DNA of 64,000 nucleotides from Chthonomonas calidirosea T49 (lineage in GTDB: Bacteria > Armatimonadota > Chthonomonadetes > Chthonomonadales > Chthonomonadaceae), in the NCBI RefSeq assembly GCF_000427095.1, contig NC_021487.1:310001-374000 (forward strand), given 5' to 3'. The notes below the pieces were generated by a model that did no database searches, had not been told where the DNA came from, and saw only the letters and a list, made by a program, of their open reading frames with translations. This document shows, one piece after another, positions 1-8,955 of the stretch. The translations under genes and the position numbers were made by a program. Position 1 is the first letter of the stretch. Each line of letters starts with the position of its first letter.

Positions 1-734
1 CGGCGAAGGGCGGCGATATACTCTCCCCAGCGGATGACCCCTAAGCCAGGGATCACGTAACGCCACCAACCATGACCAAGAATCCCCACTTCACGTTTCA
101 CGTGCTCTTTGATTTCAGTGTCTTTTCCATGCGTATGGAAAATACGGTCAGCGAAGCGATCTACGGCTTCAATGTAGTCTATGCCTTGCCAGACGAGGTG
201 GGAGGGATCGAAGTTTAGACCGAAATTCTTGTTAGGAATAAGCTCAAAGAGCCGCTTCCAGTGCGCGAGGTTCTGAATATTCGTGGCCGTCCAGTTTTCG
301 AGAGCAAGCTTCACCCCGTTCTTTTCCGCATGTTCCAGCAGAGGGGGAAACACCACCGTGCAGTCCTCCTCGATGGTTTTCATGCGATCTTTACCGTTGG
401 GCGGCAAACCAGCCATAGTGCACACCACATCTACACCCAGCATTTTCGCGATACTAATGGCGTTGTAGACAGTTTGAATATTTGTACGGCGTCGTTCCGG
501 GTCTGCTGCGGTGAGGTCGGTATAGGCGGCAAGAGAGGAGATGCGCAGGTTGCGTTTTTCCATGAGGGTAAGTACCTCTTTCGCCCTTTCTGGAGTGAAG
601 TTATTGGTATCTATATGTTTGCTGCCTGGCCCGGCAACAATTTCGAGACTACCGAAGCGATGCTCTCCGGCGAAAGCGGCCACTACCTCGAGGGGTTCAC
701 CTGAGAAGGGGGCGGTGAGAATGCCAACAAACAT
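1..734 (-). CDS. Sugar phosphate isomerase/epimerase (C-terminus cut by window edge)
   Basis: About 245 residues are visible, open from the ATG at 732-734 to the window edge; the C-terminus lies outside. An AGGAGG ribosome site at 741-746 fixes the start. The protein is a xylose-isomerase-like TIM barrel (AP endonuclease family 2 fold). It has the metal-site landmarks of that family: an acidic residue in 'LALENW', 'NFDPSHLVW', and a His-rich 'FHTHGKD' strand. Family members interconvert sugars or inositols or act in sugar catabolism; the substrate cannot be read from sequence. It is the last visible gene of the rimO-gltX transcription unit and starts 50 bases after the neighbouring amidohydrolase-like gene stops. 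Confidence 0.85.
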   Translation of the reverse strand, partial: MFVGILTAPFSGEPLEVVAAFAGEHRFGSLEIVAGPGSKHIDTNNFTPERAKEVLTLMEKRNLRISSLAAYTDLTAADPERRRTNIQTVYNAISIAKMLGVDVVCTMAGLPPNGKDRMKTIEEDCTVVFPPLLEHAEKNGVKLALENWTATNIQNLAHWKRLFELIPNKNFGLNFDPSHLVWQGIDYIEAVDRFADRIFHTHGKDTEIKEHVKREVGILGHGWWRYVIPGLGVIRWGEYIAALR

Positions 735-784
735 GAGAAACCTCCTAAAAAAGATTTACTCCTATGGAGAGGAGTTTGCATTTT

Positions 785-1522
785 TTACGCACCTAGTTCC
801 AGCTGGAAAAGTTTTTCTGCATTCTCCGAAAGAATGCGGCGGCGATTGGAGGGGCTGATCTCGGCGTCTTCGAGAAGCCCTATGATCGCTGCGGGGTCAA
901 GATTGGGCAGGCCGCTGCCAAACAGTAGACGATGAGAGCCGACAGCCTCGATGGCCGCCGGGATGCGGCCTAGATCGAGCATACCCGAAATTTCGAGAAA
1001 TATGTTGGAGGCCTGTTGGGCCGCCATGATAGCGGTTCTCCAGTCGGGGCCTCCCATTCCCAGCAGCACGAAACGATGCATATGGTAGCGTTTGGCAAGT
1101 TCTAGACCAACCTCCACACAGAGCCGATTAGGGGCATGAAGGTAGATCGGCTTTTGAAAGCGGCGACAGGCATTAAGAATCTCGTCTGCACTTAGGGGAT
1201 GGAGCGGCTCTTCCGGATCATCGCCGGTAAGCAGTACCCCGAGGAAGCGGCGGTGGCCGAGAAGATCGCGCACGGCATTAATAGAGGACTCCTGGTTGCG
1301 GACGTGGGTAGCGAGACAGCCGTACAAACCGTTGGTTTGCTCCAGCATATTTTTGAGAATGGTGTTCCCAGAAAGCGGATCGAGCCTGGCAGCACGCGTA
1401 GAGATAACGATGGCCTGATCGATCCCTCTTCCCGCAAGAAGCTCTGCGAGGGTCTTAGCCGTTTGGTTGGTCGAAGGTATCGGGCTACCTTCTATATAGA
1501 CATGGCAGTCAATAACAGACAT
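785..1522 (-). CDS. Amidohydrolase-family TIM-barrel protein, incomplete metal site
   Basis: 245 residues. The N-terminal 'IDCH', a central 'YLHAP' and a C-terminal 'LLFGSGLP' followed by an acidic helical tail match the amidohydrolase-2 (ACMSD-like) layout, and the 'NAEKLFQL' ending is typical of that family. The usual HxGG histidine appears as 'LGMGG', and the Asp of the common GSDxP motif is Gly, so metal binding may be altered or lost. The gene begins six bases after the stop of a related gene (1529-2251); the two look like diverged tandem copies that probably act together. Function unknown beyond fold. Confidence 0.7.
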   Translation of the reverse strand: MSVIDCHVYIEGSPIPSTNQTAKTLAELLAGRGIDQAIVISTRAARLDPLSGNTILKNMLEQTNGLYGCLATHVRNQESSINAVRDLLGHRRFLGVLLTGDDPEEPLHPLSADEILNACRRFQKPIYLHAPNRLCVEVGLELAKRYHMHRFVLLGMGGPDWRTAIMAAQQASNIFLEISGMLDLGRIPAAIEAVGSHRLLFGSGLPNLDPAAIIGLLEDAEISPSNRRRILSENAEKLFQLELGA

Positions 1523-1528
1523 AGTGCC

Positions 1529-2251
1529 TCACAGTGAAAAGATACGTTCTGCATTACGATGCAGAATCAGTTCTAGCTCCTGAGTGGAGAGCTCGGCAAA
1601 TTCCAGAGTGCGTAGGACTGAGGCGATGGGCCGCTGGGGGGCTTCTGTCCCGAACAAGACTCTTTCGGCCCCCACATGGTTAGCCACCAGTCGAACCGCT
1701 CCTGGAGCGAGCAGATGGGAGGTTTCTAGATACCAGTTGGGCTGTTCTTTAAGAACGGCAATAGCCTCCGCTACAGTACTACTGTCCACGTCGGAAAGGA
1801 TGATAGTGGCAGGGTAATCGTTGAGCAGGGATTGCAGGAGAGTACAATCTCCCATACGTCGAATCTGGAACATTAAAGGAAGAGCGAGGGGGCGCAGCGC
1901 CCGTAGGAGAGCGCGGAATGAGGCCAGATTCACTGGCCAGCCCTGCGAAAAGGGGAAGAACCGGATAAGGCGAAACCCATCCTCCTTCAACTGATGCAGC
2001 TCGTGTTCATCTCCGAAATAGTGTGTCGGATTGAGGGAGGCCGCGGGTAAGAGCGCGGGCGTATCCAAGCACGTTGCGCGTGTAATGGCATTGCCGATTT
2101 GGTGGGAGAGTCTGATTCCGACGGTAGAGCATACAAAAGCACGTCCTATCTCATGTTTTGCCATGAGTTCGAGAAGATGCTCTACCGAGAGATCGGCTCC
2201 GGCAGAGGGCAGTGGCCCAACGATGGTATTAACATCCGTAATGTCAGGCAT
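1529..2251 (-). CDS. Divergent amidohydrolase-like protein
   Basis: 240 residues, paralogous in layout to the next gene downstream (785-1522). The ends match: 'VLFGTEAP' near the C-terminus and 'NAERIFSL' at the end. The metal-ligand positions are poorly kept: the N-terminal HxH/DxH is 'DVN', the central His motif is replaced by 'FQIRR', and GSDxP is 'GTEAP'. It may be a non-catalytic partner of its neighbour or a hydrolase with different chemistry. It lies 24 bases downstream of gltX on the same strand. Confidence 0.6.
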   Translation of the reverse strand: MPDITDVNTIVGPLPSAGADLSVEHLLELMAKHEIGRAFVCSTVGIRLSHQIGNAITRATCLDTPALLPAASLNPTHYFGDEHELHQLKEDGFRLIRFFPFSQGWPVNLASFRALLRALRPLALPLMFQIRRMGDCTLLQSLLNDYPATIILSDVDSSTVAEAIAVLKEQPNWYLETSHLLAPGAVRLVANHVGAERVLFGTEAPQRPIASVLRTLEFAELSTQELELILHRNAERIFSL

Positions 2252-2275
2252 TTTGTTTCTCTGAGAGAAGAGCGC

Positions 2276-3763
2276 TTACACTCTTTGTAGCACCCGACGT
2301 AGGCGCATAAGAGTACGTTCACGCCCTAGGCCCCATAGCGTATCGAACAGCCCAGGGCCTACGGTACGACCGGTTGTAGCGACGCGAGTAGGATGAACCA
2401 CCTGAGCAAAGGGCACTTGAAGCCGCTCGGCAACCTCTCTTGTGGCTTTTTCAAGGCTCTCTTGCTTCCATTCTGGTAGAGCTTCATAGGCTTCGATCTC
2501 CATTTCAAGCATCGGTTTAAGATGAGGAACCCCAAACCATTTTGCCACCGCTTTTTCCTCATAGCCATGTGGGTAGTCAAGCGGTTGAAAGAAGAAGCCG
2601 ACGAGATCGGTGACTTCAGATAGAACTTTCATACGTTCCATTTCAAGAGGGATGACACGTCGCGCCATCTCTAACTCGTCTGGTTTGGGTGGATCGGAGA
2701 TAAGGCCGGACTTTATGAGGTAGGGCAGGCACATCCCGACGATACGACCTGGTTCGCTGTGACGAATGTAGTAACCGTTCATCCAGCGCAGTTTGTCGTA
2801 GTCGAAAACGGCAGGATGTTCCGAAAGTCCTTCAAGAGAGAAGCGTTCGATGATTTCGGGGATGCTCATGATCTCGCGATTCTCCTCTCCGGCAGACCAT
2901 CCGAGGAGCACGAGAAAGTTGAAGAGGGCTTCAGGTAGGTAGCCTTCGCGTACAAACTCCATGAATTGTGTGGCACCGTGACGCTTGCTGAGTTTTTTTC
3001 GATCGGGCCCGAGTATGAGAGGAGGATGCACCAGTTTTGGGGGTTCCCAACCGAAAGCTTGTATCACGGCCATAAATTTGGCGGCGCTAGAGAGCCAGTC
3101 ATCCCCGCGGATAACGTGGGTTACCCCCATGAGATGATCGTCCACGACGCAGGCGAGAAAGTAGGTGGGATAGCCGTCTGACTTCAGAAGAATCTGGTCA
3201 TCTTGTGAGCGGTTTTCGTAGACGATCTCGCCCCGCACGAGGTCGTGCACAACCGTTTGGCCTTCGAGCGGCATGGCCAAGCGAATCACGGGGGTTGGTT
3301 CAACGCCCTCTTCACTTAGGCGCTTCAGACGCATCTGCTCACGACGTTGAGGGTCGCGGCAGTGCCGGTCGTAACCGGTGGGGACGCCGCGTGCTTGTTG
3401 CTCTTTACGCATCGCTTCCAGGCGTTCCTTGCTGCAGTAGCAGTAGTAGGCCTTTCCTTCGGCCACGAGCTTTTCTGCATACTCTTTATAGATGTCGAGC
3501 CGTTGGCTTTGTATGTAAGGACCTTTAGGACCGCCGGTGACCCACCATTCGTCAGGAACGATGCCGAGGTAGCGTAGGCTCTCTTCGATCTCCCACACGC
3601 CTTCAGGAACGTAACGTTCGGGGGTGCGATCGGTGTCTTCCAGGCGAGCGATGAACTGCCCCCCCTCTTTTTTGGCGAGCAACCAGTTGTATATCGCGGT
3701 GCGCAGATTGCCCACATGAGGTGAGCCCGTGGGGCTTGGCGCGTAGCGGACGCGAACCGGCAT
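2276..3763 (-). CDS. gltX: Glutamate--tRNA ligase
   Basis: 495 residues, the usual length for a class I glutamyl-tRNA synthetase, which charges tRNA-Glu in the cytoplasm. The HIGH-type signature is at residues 9-20 ('PSPTGSPHVGNL') and the KMSKS-type loop at 257-261 ('KLSKR'). A zinc-finger-like C108-x-C110 with C135 has the spacing seen in E. coli GltX. It lies 9 bases after an unknown gene and ahead of the amidohydrolase pair, so it is probably co-transcribed with rimO. Whether it is discriminating or non-discriminating cannot be read directly; no amidotransferase genes are in the window. Confidence 0.97.
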   Translation of the reverse strand: MPVRVRYAPSPTGSPHVGNLRTAIYNWLLAKKEGGQFIARLEDTDRTPERYVPEGVWEIEESLRYLGIVPDEWWVTGGPKGPYIQSQRLDIYKEYAEKLVAEGKAYYCYCSKERLEAMRKEQQARGVPTGYDRHCRDPQRREQMRLKRLSEEGVEPTPVIRLAMPLEGQTVVHDLVRGEIVYENRSQDDQILLKSDGYPTYFLACVVDDHLMGVTHVIRGDDWLSSAAKFMAVIQAFGWEPPKLVHPPLILGPDRKKLSKRHGATQFMEFVREGYLPEALFNFLVLLGWSAGEENREIMSIPEIIERFSLEGLSEHPAVFDYDKLRWMNGYYIRHSEPGRIVGMCLPYLIKSGLISDPPKPDELEMARRVIPLEMERMKVLSEVTDLVGFFFQPLDYPHGYEEKAVAKWFGVPHLKPMLEMEIEAYEALPEWKQESLEKATREVAERLQVPFAQVVHPTRVATTGRTVGPGLFDTLWGLGRERTLMRLRRVLQRV

Positions 3764-3772
3764 AAATTCTCC

Positions 3773-5671
3773 TTAGTGGATTATGTATTTGCGTTTAGAA
3801 CGGTCGAAGCCCTGAGAAAGCTTGCGGGCATCAAAGACCCATACGCCGCCTCGTTGGAAAAAGCAGTGATAGCCGGAGAGAATCGAGGCAACCATTCGGC
3901 GTTTCATACGGCGTACCACGTTTGCTTCGGTAAGCAGGGTAAGGTACTCGATGCCTTTTCGATAGTGCTCCATGATGTGTCGCAAAATCTCAAAGTTGGG
4001 GAGTTGCTCGTTTTCTGCGCGTTGTTGAAGCTCAAGCAACTCATTGATGCGGTTGCGGCTAATGAACATAATTGGTTCACTTTCATCGTTATAGTTAACG
4101 ACGTAGCGATCCGGAGCTTGGCGTTCGAGGGTAAAGGTGGCTCCTGAATCGATTGGAATTGTCGAGAACCAGTCGAAAAGGCCATAAAGAAGGCGCGTTT
4201 CGTTGTTGACCCAGATCTGCGCTGTATGCCCCCCTGGCAGCATGAATTCGGTTTCCAGGATAGTAGGCTTTGGTGGGAAAAAGCCTGGTGGAAACTGACA
4301 GAGCGGCATGGTTCCGATCTGTTTGTGATGATATTTAATCACCGCTCGGGCCGTTGTGGGCGGGTTAGGGTCCGGTTCAGGAAGGGGTTCTTCCTCATCG
4401 AGTACGTCTTGGGCGAGTGGGTTAAGGATCTCCTGGCGGAGATTGCCGTCGAAGCCTTCATCTTCGAGTAGGACATCTATGGGGTTGCCATCGGCATCGA
4501 AGTAAGTCTCTTGTGGATAGTGGAGAATAGAAGGAACCGTATAGACGTATGGCGGAAGGGAGCCTTGCGGGCGAAACCTCAAGCTACCCACCCACAGCAC
4601 TCTGGGGTCCTCTTTGAGCGCTTCGGTAACGGTTTGCAGATCTTGTTGGTATGTCGGGTAAGAGGGTGGTATTTCGAAGTGCTCTTCAAGAAGTTTGTTG
4701 GCAAAAGTTGTTCCTTCAGACTGAAGCACCTTTTGCACGAGGATTTCTTTGTCTTCATCGGTGAGCTCGAGGGGTAGAATCTCCTGTTCCTTCTGTAGTT
4801 CAACCTCATCGCCCACCTCTTGTTCAGCTAGTATGGGGAAGAGCGCTCGCAGGCGAGTCTCAGTTTTCGACCCTATCCATAGATTGCCCTGAAGCGGAAA
4901 AGCACCGCTGCGGTAGATGGCTGTATAGAATTTGCGGGCGTCGAAATTTTCTGGATCGAGATGGTAGGCGAGAAACTGCAGTACTTTACCATTTACCGGT
5001 TCATCTACCCTATCGAGAAAAAGAGGAATTTTCTCTATGGGGTTTGACAACAGTTTTAGCTCTTCGGCAAGAGGCAGATAGCGGCCGACCTCTTCAGGGG
5101 TTAAGAAGTTATCGAAGAGGATCTCCTCTTCGCGCTCCTGCTGCGTTTTGCTGAAGATGGCTTCAAGGCTAGCTTCCGTTTCGAGAAGCCAGCTCGTAAG
5201 GGCGATGGTAGTATTTTCAACATGGAAGTAGCGTTTTCCATCTATGACGTAGCGCCGGATAATGTCGTCATAGACCTCTTGGGGGCGATGGTAGATCGCG
5301 CTCATTTCTCGTGCAAGAACTTCGATACGGAGTGGACGGCCAGCTTCCAAAAGAATGCGCTGCAGATTCCGGTCGAAGGAATGCGAGGTATCCATATACC
5401 GCAGCCAAAGTGTCCATCGCCGTTCGCGTGGTGCCACACGCTGATTATTCTGAGTTGGGTCAAGGGTAAACCGCTCACGATGGGTTATCAGGATGACGCG
5501 TGCTAGTTTCGCATCGAACTCGGGCAGGGCGATGTCACGAGCGATATCTATGGTGCGTAGCGCTGTTCCGGCCTGCAGCAATGTGTTGCAGATGAGGTCG
5601 GCAGCATAGAGCGAGGCCAGAGTGAGATCTTTGTTTTGTTCTTCCGGTTTTTGTGGTGCGGCAGTGGCCAC
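3773..5671 (-). CDS. Unknown 632-residue protein with HARE-HTH-like N-terminal repeats
   Basis: I do not recognise a named family over the full length. The first 170 residues hold two similar helical modules (around 30-70 and 105-150) with patterns such as 'LRTIDIARDI' and 'LRIEVLAREM'. The second ends in 'GKRYFHVE', reminiscent of winged-helix HARE-HTH modules that accompany RNA polymerase delta and nucleic-acid enzymes. The middle is acidic and Glu-rich; the C-terminal part is mixed alpha/beta and ends with a basic segment ('SKRKYIIH'). There is no signal peptide or membrane segment. It sits 22 bases after rimO and 9 bases before gltX, so it is embedded in a translation-related operon. DNA or RNA binding is an inference. 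Confidence 0.75.
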   Translation of the reverse strand: MATAAPQKPEEQNKDLTLASLYAADLICNTLLQAGTALRTIDIARDIALPEFDAKLARVILITHRERFTLDPTQNNQRVAPRERRWTLWLRYMDTSHSFDRNLQRILLEAGRPLRIEVLAREMSAIYHRPQEVYDDIIRRYVIDGKRYFHVENTTIALTSWLLETEASLEAIFSKTQQEREEEILFDNFLTPEEVGRYLPLAEELKLLSNPIEKIPLFLDRVDEPVNGKVLQFLAYHLDPENFDARKFYTAIYRSGAFPLQGNLWIGSKTETRLRALFPILAEQEVGDEVELQKEQEILPLELTDEDKEILVQKVLQSEGTTFANKLLEEHFEIPPSYPTYQQDLQTVTEALKEDPRVLWVGSLRFRPQGSLPPYVYTVPSILHYPQETYFDADGNPIDVLLEDEGFDGNLRQEILNPLAQDVLDEEEPLPEPDPNPPTTARAVIKYHHKQIGTMPLCQFPPGFFPPKPTILETEFMLPGGHTAQIWVNNETRLLYGLFDWFSTIPIDSGATFTLERQAPDRYVVNYNDESEPIMFISRNRINELLELQQRAENEQLPNFEILRHIMEHYRKGIEYLTLLTEANVVRRMKRRMVASILSGYHCFFQRGGVWVFDARKLSQGFDRSKRKYIIH

Positions 5672-5693
5672 GTTTATATTCCCCCTTGCTAGC

Positions 5694-7139
5694 TCAGCTA
5701 GCTATAGAATGTTTCGCTGTAGATAGCAGTGATGTATGTGTTAACGTTGTTGTAGGTGACTCAAGAGGCTCGCCGATCAGATCGTAAGTGCGAGCTTCCG
5801 TTATTCGGGCTGTAACGAAGGTACCGGGCTGGGCGAAACAGCGTTTCACGTAGACTTTGCCGTCAACCTCAGGACCATCACGGAAGGAACGCCCCACCGC
5901 AATCGTTGGATCGAGAGGTGAGCGTCCTTCGATAAGTACCTCTAGAGTTCGTCCGATCCACTGACGATTACGCTCATAAGAGATGGTCTGTTGGAGCGCC
6001 ATAAGCCGTTCTCGTCGTTGAAGTTTGACTCGTTCAGAGACCTTTGGGCGCATGGTGGCGGCCGGTGTGCCTTCTTCGAGCGAGTAGGTGAAGACCCCGA
6101 CTCTATCGAATTGGGCTTCTTCAAGGAAACGTTCCAGGGTTGCAAAGTGCGCCTCGGTTTCACCAGGAAAGCCCACAATGAAGGTTGTGCGAATGGCGGC
6201 ATCCGGCATAGCATGACGGAATTTCCGAAGAAGTTCCATATAGCCCTGATAACTCATGGGACGACGCATTTTGCGCAGGATGGCGTCGTCGGCATGTTGG
6301 AGAGGCATATCAATATAGTGACATATCTTCGATGTCGTTGCCAGCGTTTCAATAAGTTCGTCGTTAACGCGCGATGGATAGCAATAGAAGAGCCGAATCC
6401 AGTGCAGCTCATCCACCTCTGAAAGGGCTCTAAGTAGTTCGGGCAGTCGGGGGCGCTGATAAAGGTCGTAACCGTACTGCGTTGAATCTTGGGCGATCAG
6501 GTTCAGCTCGCGTACTCCTTGAGCCGCTAACCAGCTCGCCTCTTCGATGATTTTTTCAAAGGGCTTACTGACATGGCGACCACGGAAAGAGGGGATGGCG
6601 CAAAAAGTGCAGGCGTGGTCGCAGCCTTCGGAGATTTTAAGATAGGCCGACCAAGGCGTGCCCCATCGCACCCTTGTTGGCATGTTGACCCAGCGGTGGT
6701 GTGGTTTAGAGACGGTTTCCACAAGTTGGTTAGGGCGAATAAGTACCTGTTGGGTGATCTTTGGAATGCGCTCGATCTGTCCAGTACCTAGGAAAGCATC
6801 CACTTCAGGAATGGCTTCGGCCAGTTCTTGAGGGTATCTTTGCGCAAGGCAGCCGACCACAACAACTTTCTTGACATTTCCCTGTTGTTTTTGAGCAACC
6901 GCTTCGAGGATGGTATTGATCGACTCTTCGCGTGCCGATTCGATGAATGCACAGGTGTTGATGATAACCACATCGGCGGCGATAGAGGCCAGCTCCTTGG
7001 GGGAGCGAATGAAACGCACGGTGTGGCCTTCCTCTTTTAGAAGGCCTAGCATCTCCTCGCTATCTACCTGGTTTTTGGCACAGCCTAGGTTAATAAGACC
7101 TATGGTGCGTTTGTCTACTGTTATTTGGGTTTGAGACAT
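5694..7139 (-). CDS. rimO: Ribosomal protein uS12 methylthiotransferase
   Basis: 481 residues. RimO is a radical-SAM enzyme that adds a methylthio group to an Asp of ribosomal protein S12. The N-terminal MTTase domain carries three conserved cysteines (C20 in 'LGCAKNQVDSE', C63 in 'NTCAF', C97 in 'GCLAQR'). The radical-SAM cluster motif CxxxCxxC is C173, C177, C180. A C-terminal TRAM-like segment follows. The 'GLINLGCAKNQVDSE' start favours RimO over MiaB. It is the first gene of the minus-strand unit, with a 251-base divergent intergenic region towards ribE. The last ~25 residues are Ser/Thr-rich and extend past the TRAM domain. Confidence 0.95.
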   Translation of the reverse strand: MSQTQITVDKRTIGLINLGCAKNQVDSEEMLGLLKEEGHTVRFIRSPKELASIAADVVIINTCAFIESAREESINTILEAVAQKQQGNVKKVVVVGCLAQRYPQELAEAIPEVDAFLGTGQIERIPKITQQVLIRPNQLVETVSKPHHRWVNMPTRVRWGTPWSAYLKISEGCDHACTFCAIPSFRGRHVSKPFEKIIEEASWLAAQGVRELNLIAQDSTQYGYDLYQRPRLPELLRALSEVDELHWIRLFYCYPSRVNDELIETLATTSKICHYIDMPLQHADDAILRKMRRPMSYQGYMELLRKFRHAMPDAAIRTTFIVGFPGETEAHFATLERFLEEAQFDRVGVFTYSLEEGTPAATMRPKVSERVKLQRRERLMALQQTISYERNRQWIGRTLEVLIEGRSPLDPTIAVGRSFRDGPEVDGKVYVKRCFAQPGTFVTARITEARTYDLIGEPLESPTTTLTHTSLLSTAKHSIAS

Positions 7140-7333
7140 GGCGACTGCCGCGATATGGATTCGTTCGAGTTATTTTATCTACGCTCTGGATTGACCAGCA
7201 AGATGCCGGCGATCCCAAATAATGCTGCAATGTTGATTCGAGCTATTAAGTATACCCCAAACGCGAGATGGCGTGTCCGGTGCTCTGCTGCACCACATCG
7301 TAGCAACACGGAGCCCTCCGACGACTGGATAGG

Positions 7334-7360
7334 TTGAAACGAATGGGGATACGGTATTAT
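7334..7360 (+). promoter_or_regulatory. Possible sigma-70-like promoter of the ribE unit
   Basis: TTGAAA (7334-7339) and TATTAT (7355-7360) are separated by 15 bases, shorter than the ideal 17, and lie about 30 bases before the ribE start. A GAGGAGGT ribosome site follows at 7371-7378. The rest of the 251-base region between rimO and ribE shows small hairpins (for example GGTGC/GCACC at 7279-7294) but no recognisable FMN riboswitch core. Confidence 0.3.
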
Positions 7361-7390
7361 GTTTAGGAAAGAGGAGGTGGGTGGTATTGT

Positions 7391-8044
7391 ATGTTCACGG
7401 GCATTGTTGAAGAGATCGGAACGGTCGTTTCTGTGCAGAGCAGGGAGCGATCGGCTATAATCGAGATAGAGGTCTCGAAAACAGGCCAAGGCACGGACGT
7501 GGGAGATAGCCTAGCGGTAAACGGCTGCTGTCTTACCGTTGTGGGCAGAGAGGAGATAAGCCGGGACGCACATGTTGGAGGTGTGATTCTCCGTTTCGAT
7601 GTTGTTCCTGAGACGATGGTCAGAACGAATTTAGGCGACCTACGGGACGGCGATCCAGTGAATTTGGAGCGTCCGCTGAAGGCGGATGGGCGCTTCGGCG
7701 GCCATATTGTGCAGGGACATGTGGATGGAGTAGGGCGTATTAGAGAGGTCAAAGATGCCGAAAACGCTCGGATCATGGAAATAACCTTCCCATCTGCATT
7801 GCGGCGTTATATTGTTGAGAAAGGCTCCATCTGCGTAGATGGTGTCAGTTTGACCGTTGCCTCGGTAGCGCCCGATTCATTTACGGTTTGGCTCATCCCG
7901 CACACTTGTGAGGCGACGACGTTAGGAAAAGGTCAGCCAGGGCATAGGGTGAATTTGGAGTGCGATCTCATTGGAAAGTATGTAGAGAGGCTTTTAATGG
8001 ATGTCTTGCCTGACTACGTGAAGTCCTTTGAGAAGGGGTGCTGA
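7391..8044 (+). CDS. ribE: Riboflavin synthase, alpha chain
   Basis: 217 residues. It catalyses dismutation of two 6,7-dimethyl-8-ribityllumazine molecules to riboflavin. The canonical N-terminus 'MFTGIVEEIGTV' and the two tandem lumazine-binding barrels are visible: 'NGCCLTVV' in the first half and 'DGVSLTVA' in the second. The N-terminal half also shows 'GGHIVQGHVDG' at the barrel junction. It is the first gene of a plus-strand run with a good GAGGAGGT ribosome site. No other riboflavin genes are adjacent, so the pathway is dispersed in this genome. Confidence 0.96.
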   Translation: MFTGIVEEIGTVVSVQSRERSAIIEIEVSKTGQGTDVGDSLAVNGCCLTVVGREEISRDAHVGGVILRFDVVPETMVRTNLGDLRDGDPVNLERPLKADGRFGGHIVQGHVDGVGRIREVKDAENARIMEITFPSALRRYIVEKGSICVDGVSLTVASVAPDSFTVWLIPHTCEATTLGKGQPGHRVNLECDLIGKYVERLLMDVLPDYVKSFEKGC

Positions 8045-8051
8045 GAGACAG

Positions 8052-8897
8052 ATGGCGCGTGAGGCCTCTGCACTGCAGGTACGTCCTCTGGTTGCAGCGG
8101 ACGCGGAGGCCTGTGCGCGCCTTTTTGATACCGATGTAAACCGCTTCCTTACCTCTCGCGTTAACCTAGAGGTTTACGGATACCAAAATGGAGCGTTACC
8201 TTCGTGGGGAGCCTTTGACGAAGGGAGGTTGGAGGGGGTACTGTTTCGCTATGCAAATATGGTGGTCGTTGTAGACAGAGACGGACGCACGGCGGCAAGT
8301 TTCGCTTCTATTATAGACGGTCAGGAGGGACTATTAGGCGCAAGGGGGTCTCTAGAGACGATCTATGGTTTGCGGGCTGCTTTGCGGCGCTACCGCGTTG
8401 TAGGGTTGGAGGTGAGTCCGTTTATGCGTTTGGACAGCCCACCACAGTGTGAGGAGTCGCTTCTGAGGCTAGCACGTCGAGCGACGATAGCTGACCTCGA
8501 TAAGTTAGCCGATCTCTATGCTGGGGCGGGCAACATGTATCGGAGCCGTCCAAACGTTATGAGTAAGCTCTCCAGCGGTCGGGTGTTTGTGGTGGAGGAG
8601 CAGATGGGTCAACCCTCCGCAACGCGGATTGTTTCTTGTGCCCTGCTAAACGTGGAAAGTCAACATGTTGGGCTTATCGGAGGTGTCTATACGCGGCCCG
8701 AGTCGCGTGGTCATGGCTATGCGGCGGCGTGTACGGCGGCGTTGGCTTTAGATCTCCAAAAAGACGGCAAGTTGCCCTGTCTGTTTTACGAGAACCCCGT
8801 GGCTGGCAGATTGTACCGGCGATTAGGTTTTAGAGAGGTCTCGATGTGGGGCCTACTCTATTTGGAGGATACGCAGGAGGCATCGGGTCGTAAATAG
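8052..8897 (+). CDS. GNAT-family N-acetyltransferase
   Basis: 281 residues. The C-terminal half carries the acetyl-CoA pyrophosphate loop ('SRGHGYAAA', following 'GGVYTRPE') and the last GNAT strand ('VAGRLYRRLGF'). The N-terminal ~130 residues resemble the degenerate first domain seen in two-domain GNAT proteins. The ATG at 8052 is preferred because the upstream TTG at 8028 lies inside ribE. Only 7 bases separate it from ribE, implying translational coupling. Acceptor substrate unknown. Confidence 0.85.
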   Translation: MAREASALQVRPLVAADAEACARLFDTDVNRFLTSRVNLEVYGYQNGALPSWGAFDEGRLEGVLFRYANMVVVVDRDGRTAASFASIIDGQEGLLGARGSLETIYGLRAALRRYRVVGLEVSPFMRLDSPPQCEESLLRLARRATIADLDKLADLYAGAGNMYRSRPNVMSKLSSGRVFVVEEQMGQPSATRIVSCALLNVESQHVGLIGGVYTRPESRGHGYAAACTAALALDLQKDGKLPCLFYENPVAGRLYRRLGFREVSMWGLLYLEDTQEASGRK

Positions 8898-8955
8898 GGC
8901 AGAAAAAGTGTAGAATGTATCGGTTTTGTGTCAAGAAATCGAAGGTGGAGGTCCT

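Noticed and set aside
261-704. 147-residue open frame on the plus strand
   Set aside because: It lies antisense to the sugar-phosphate isomerase, which has a good ribosome site and conserved motifs; the plus frame has no recognisable features.
7140-7390. FMN riboswitch upstream of ribE
   Set aside because: The conserved RFN core (such as GGGGCAGGGTG-type sequence) is absent; only small hairpins are present.
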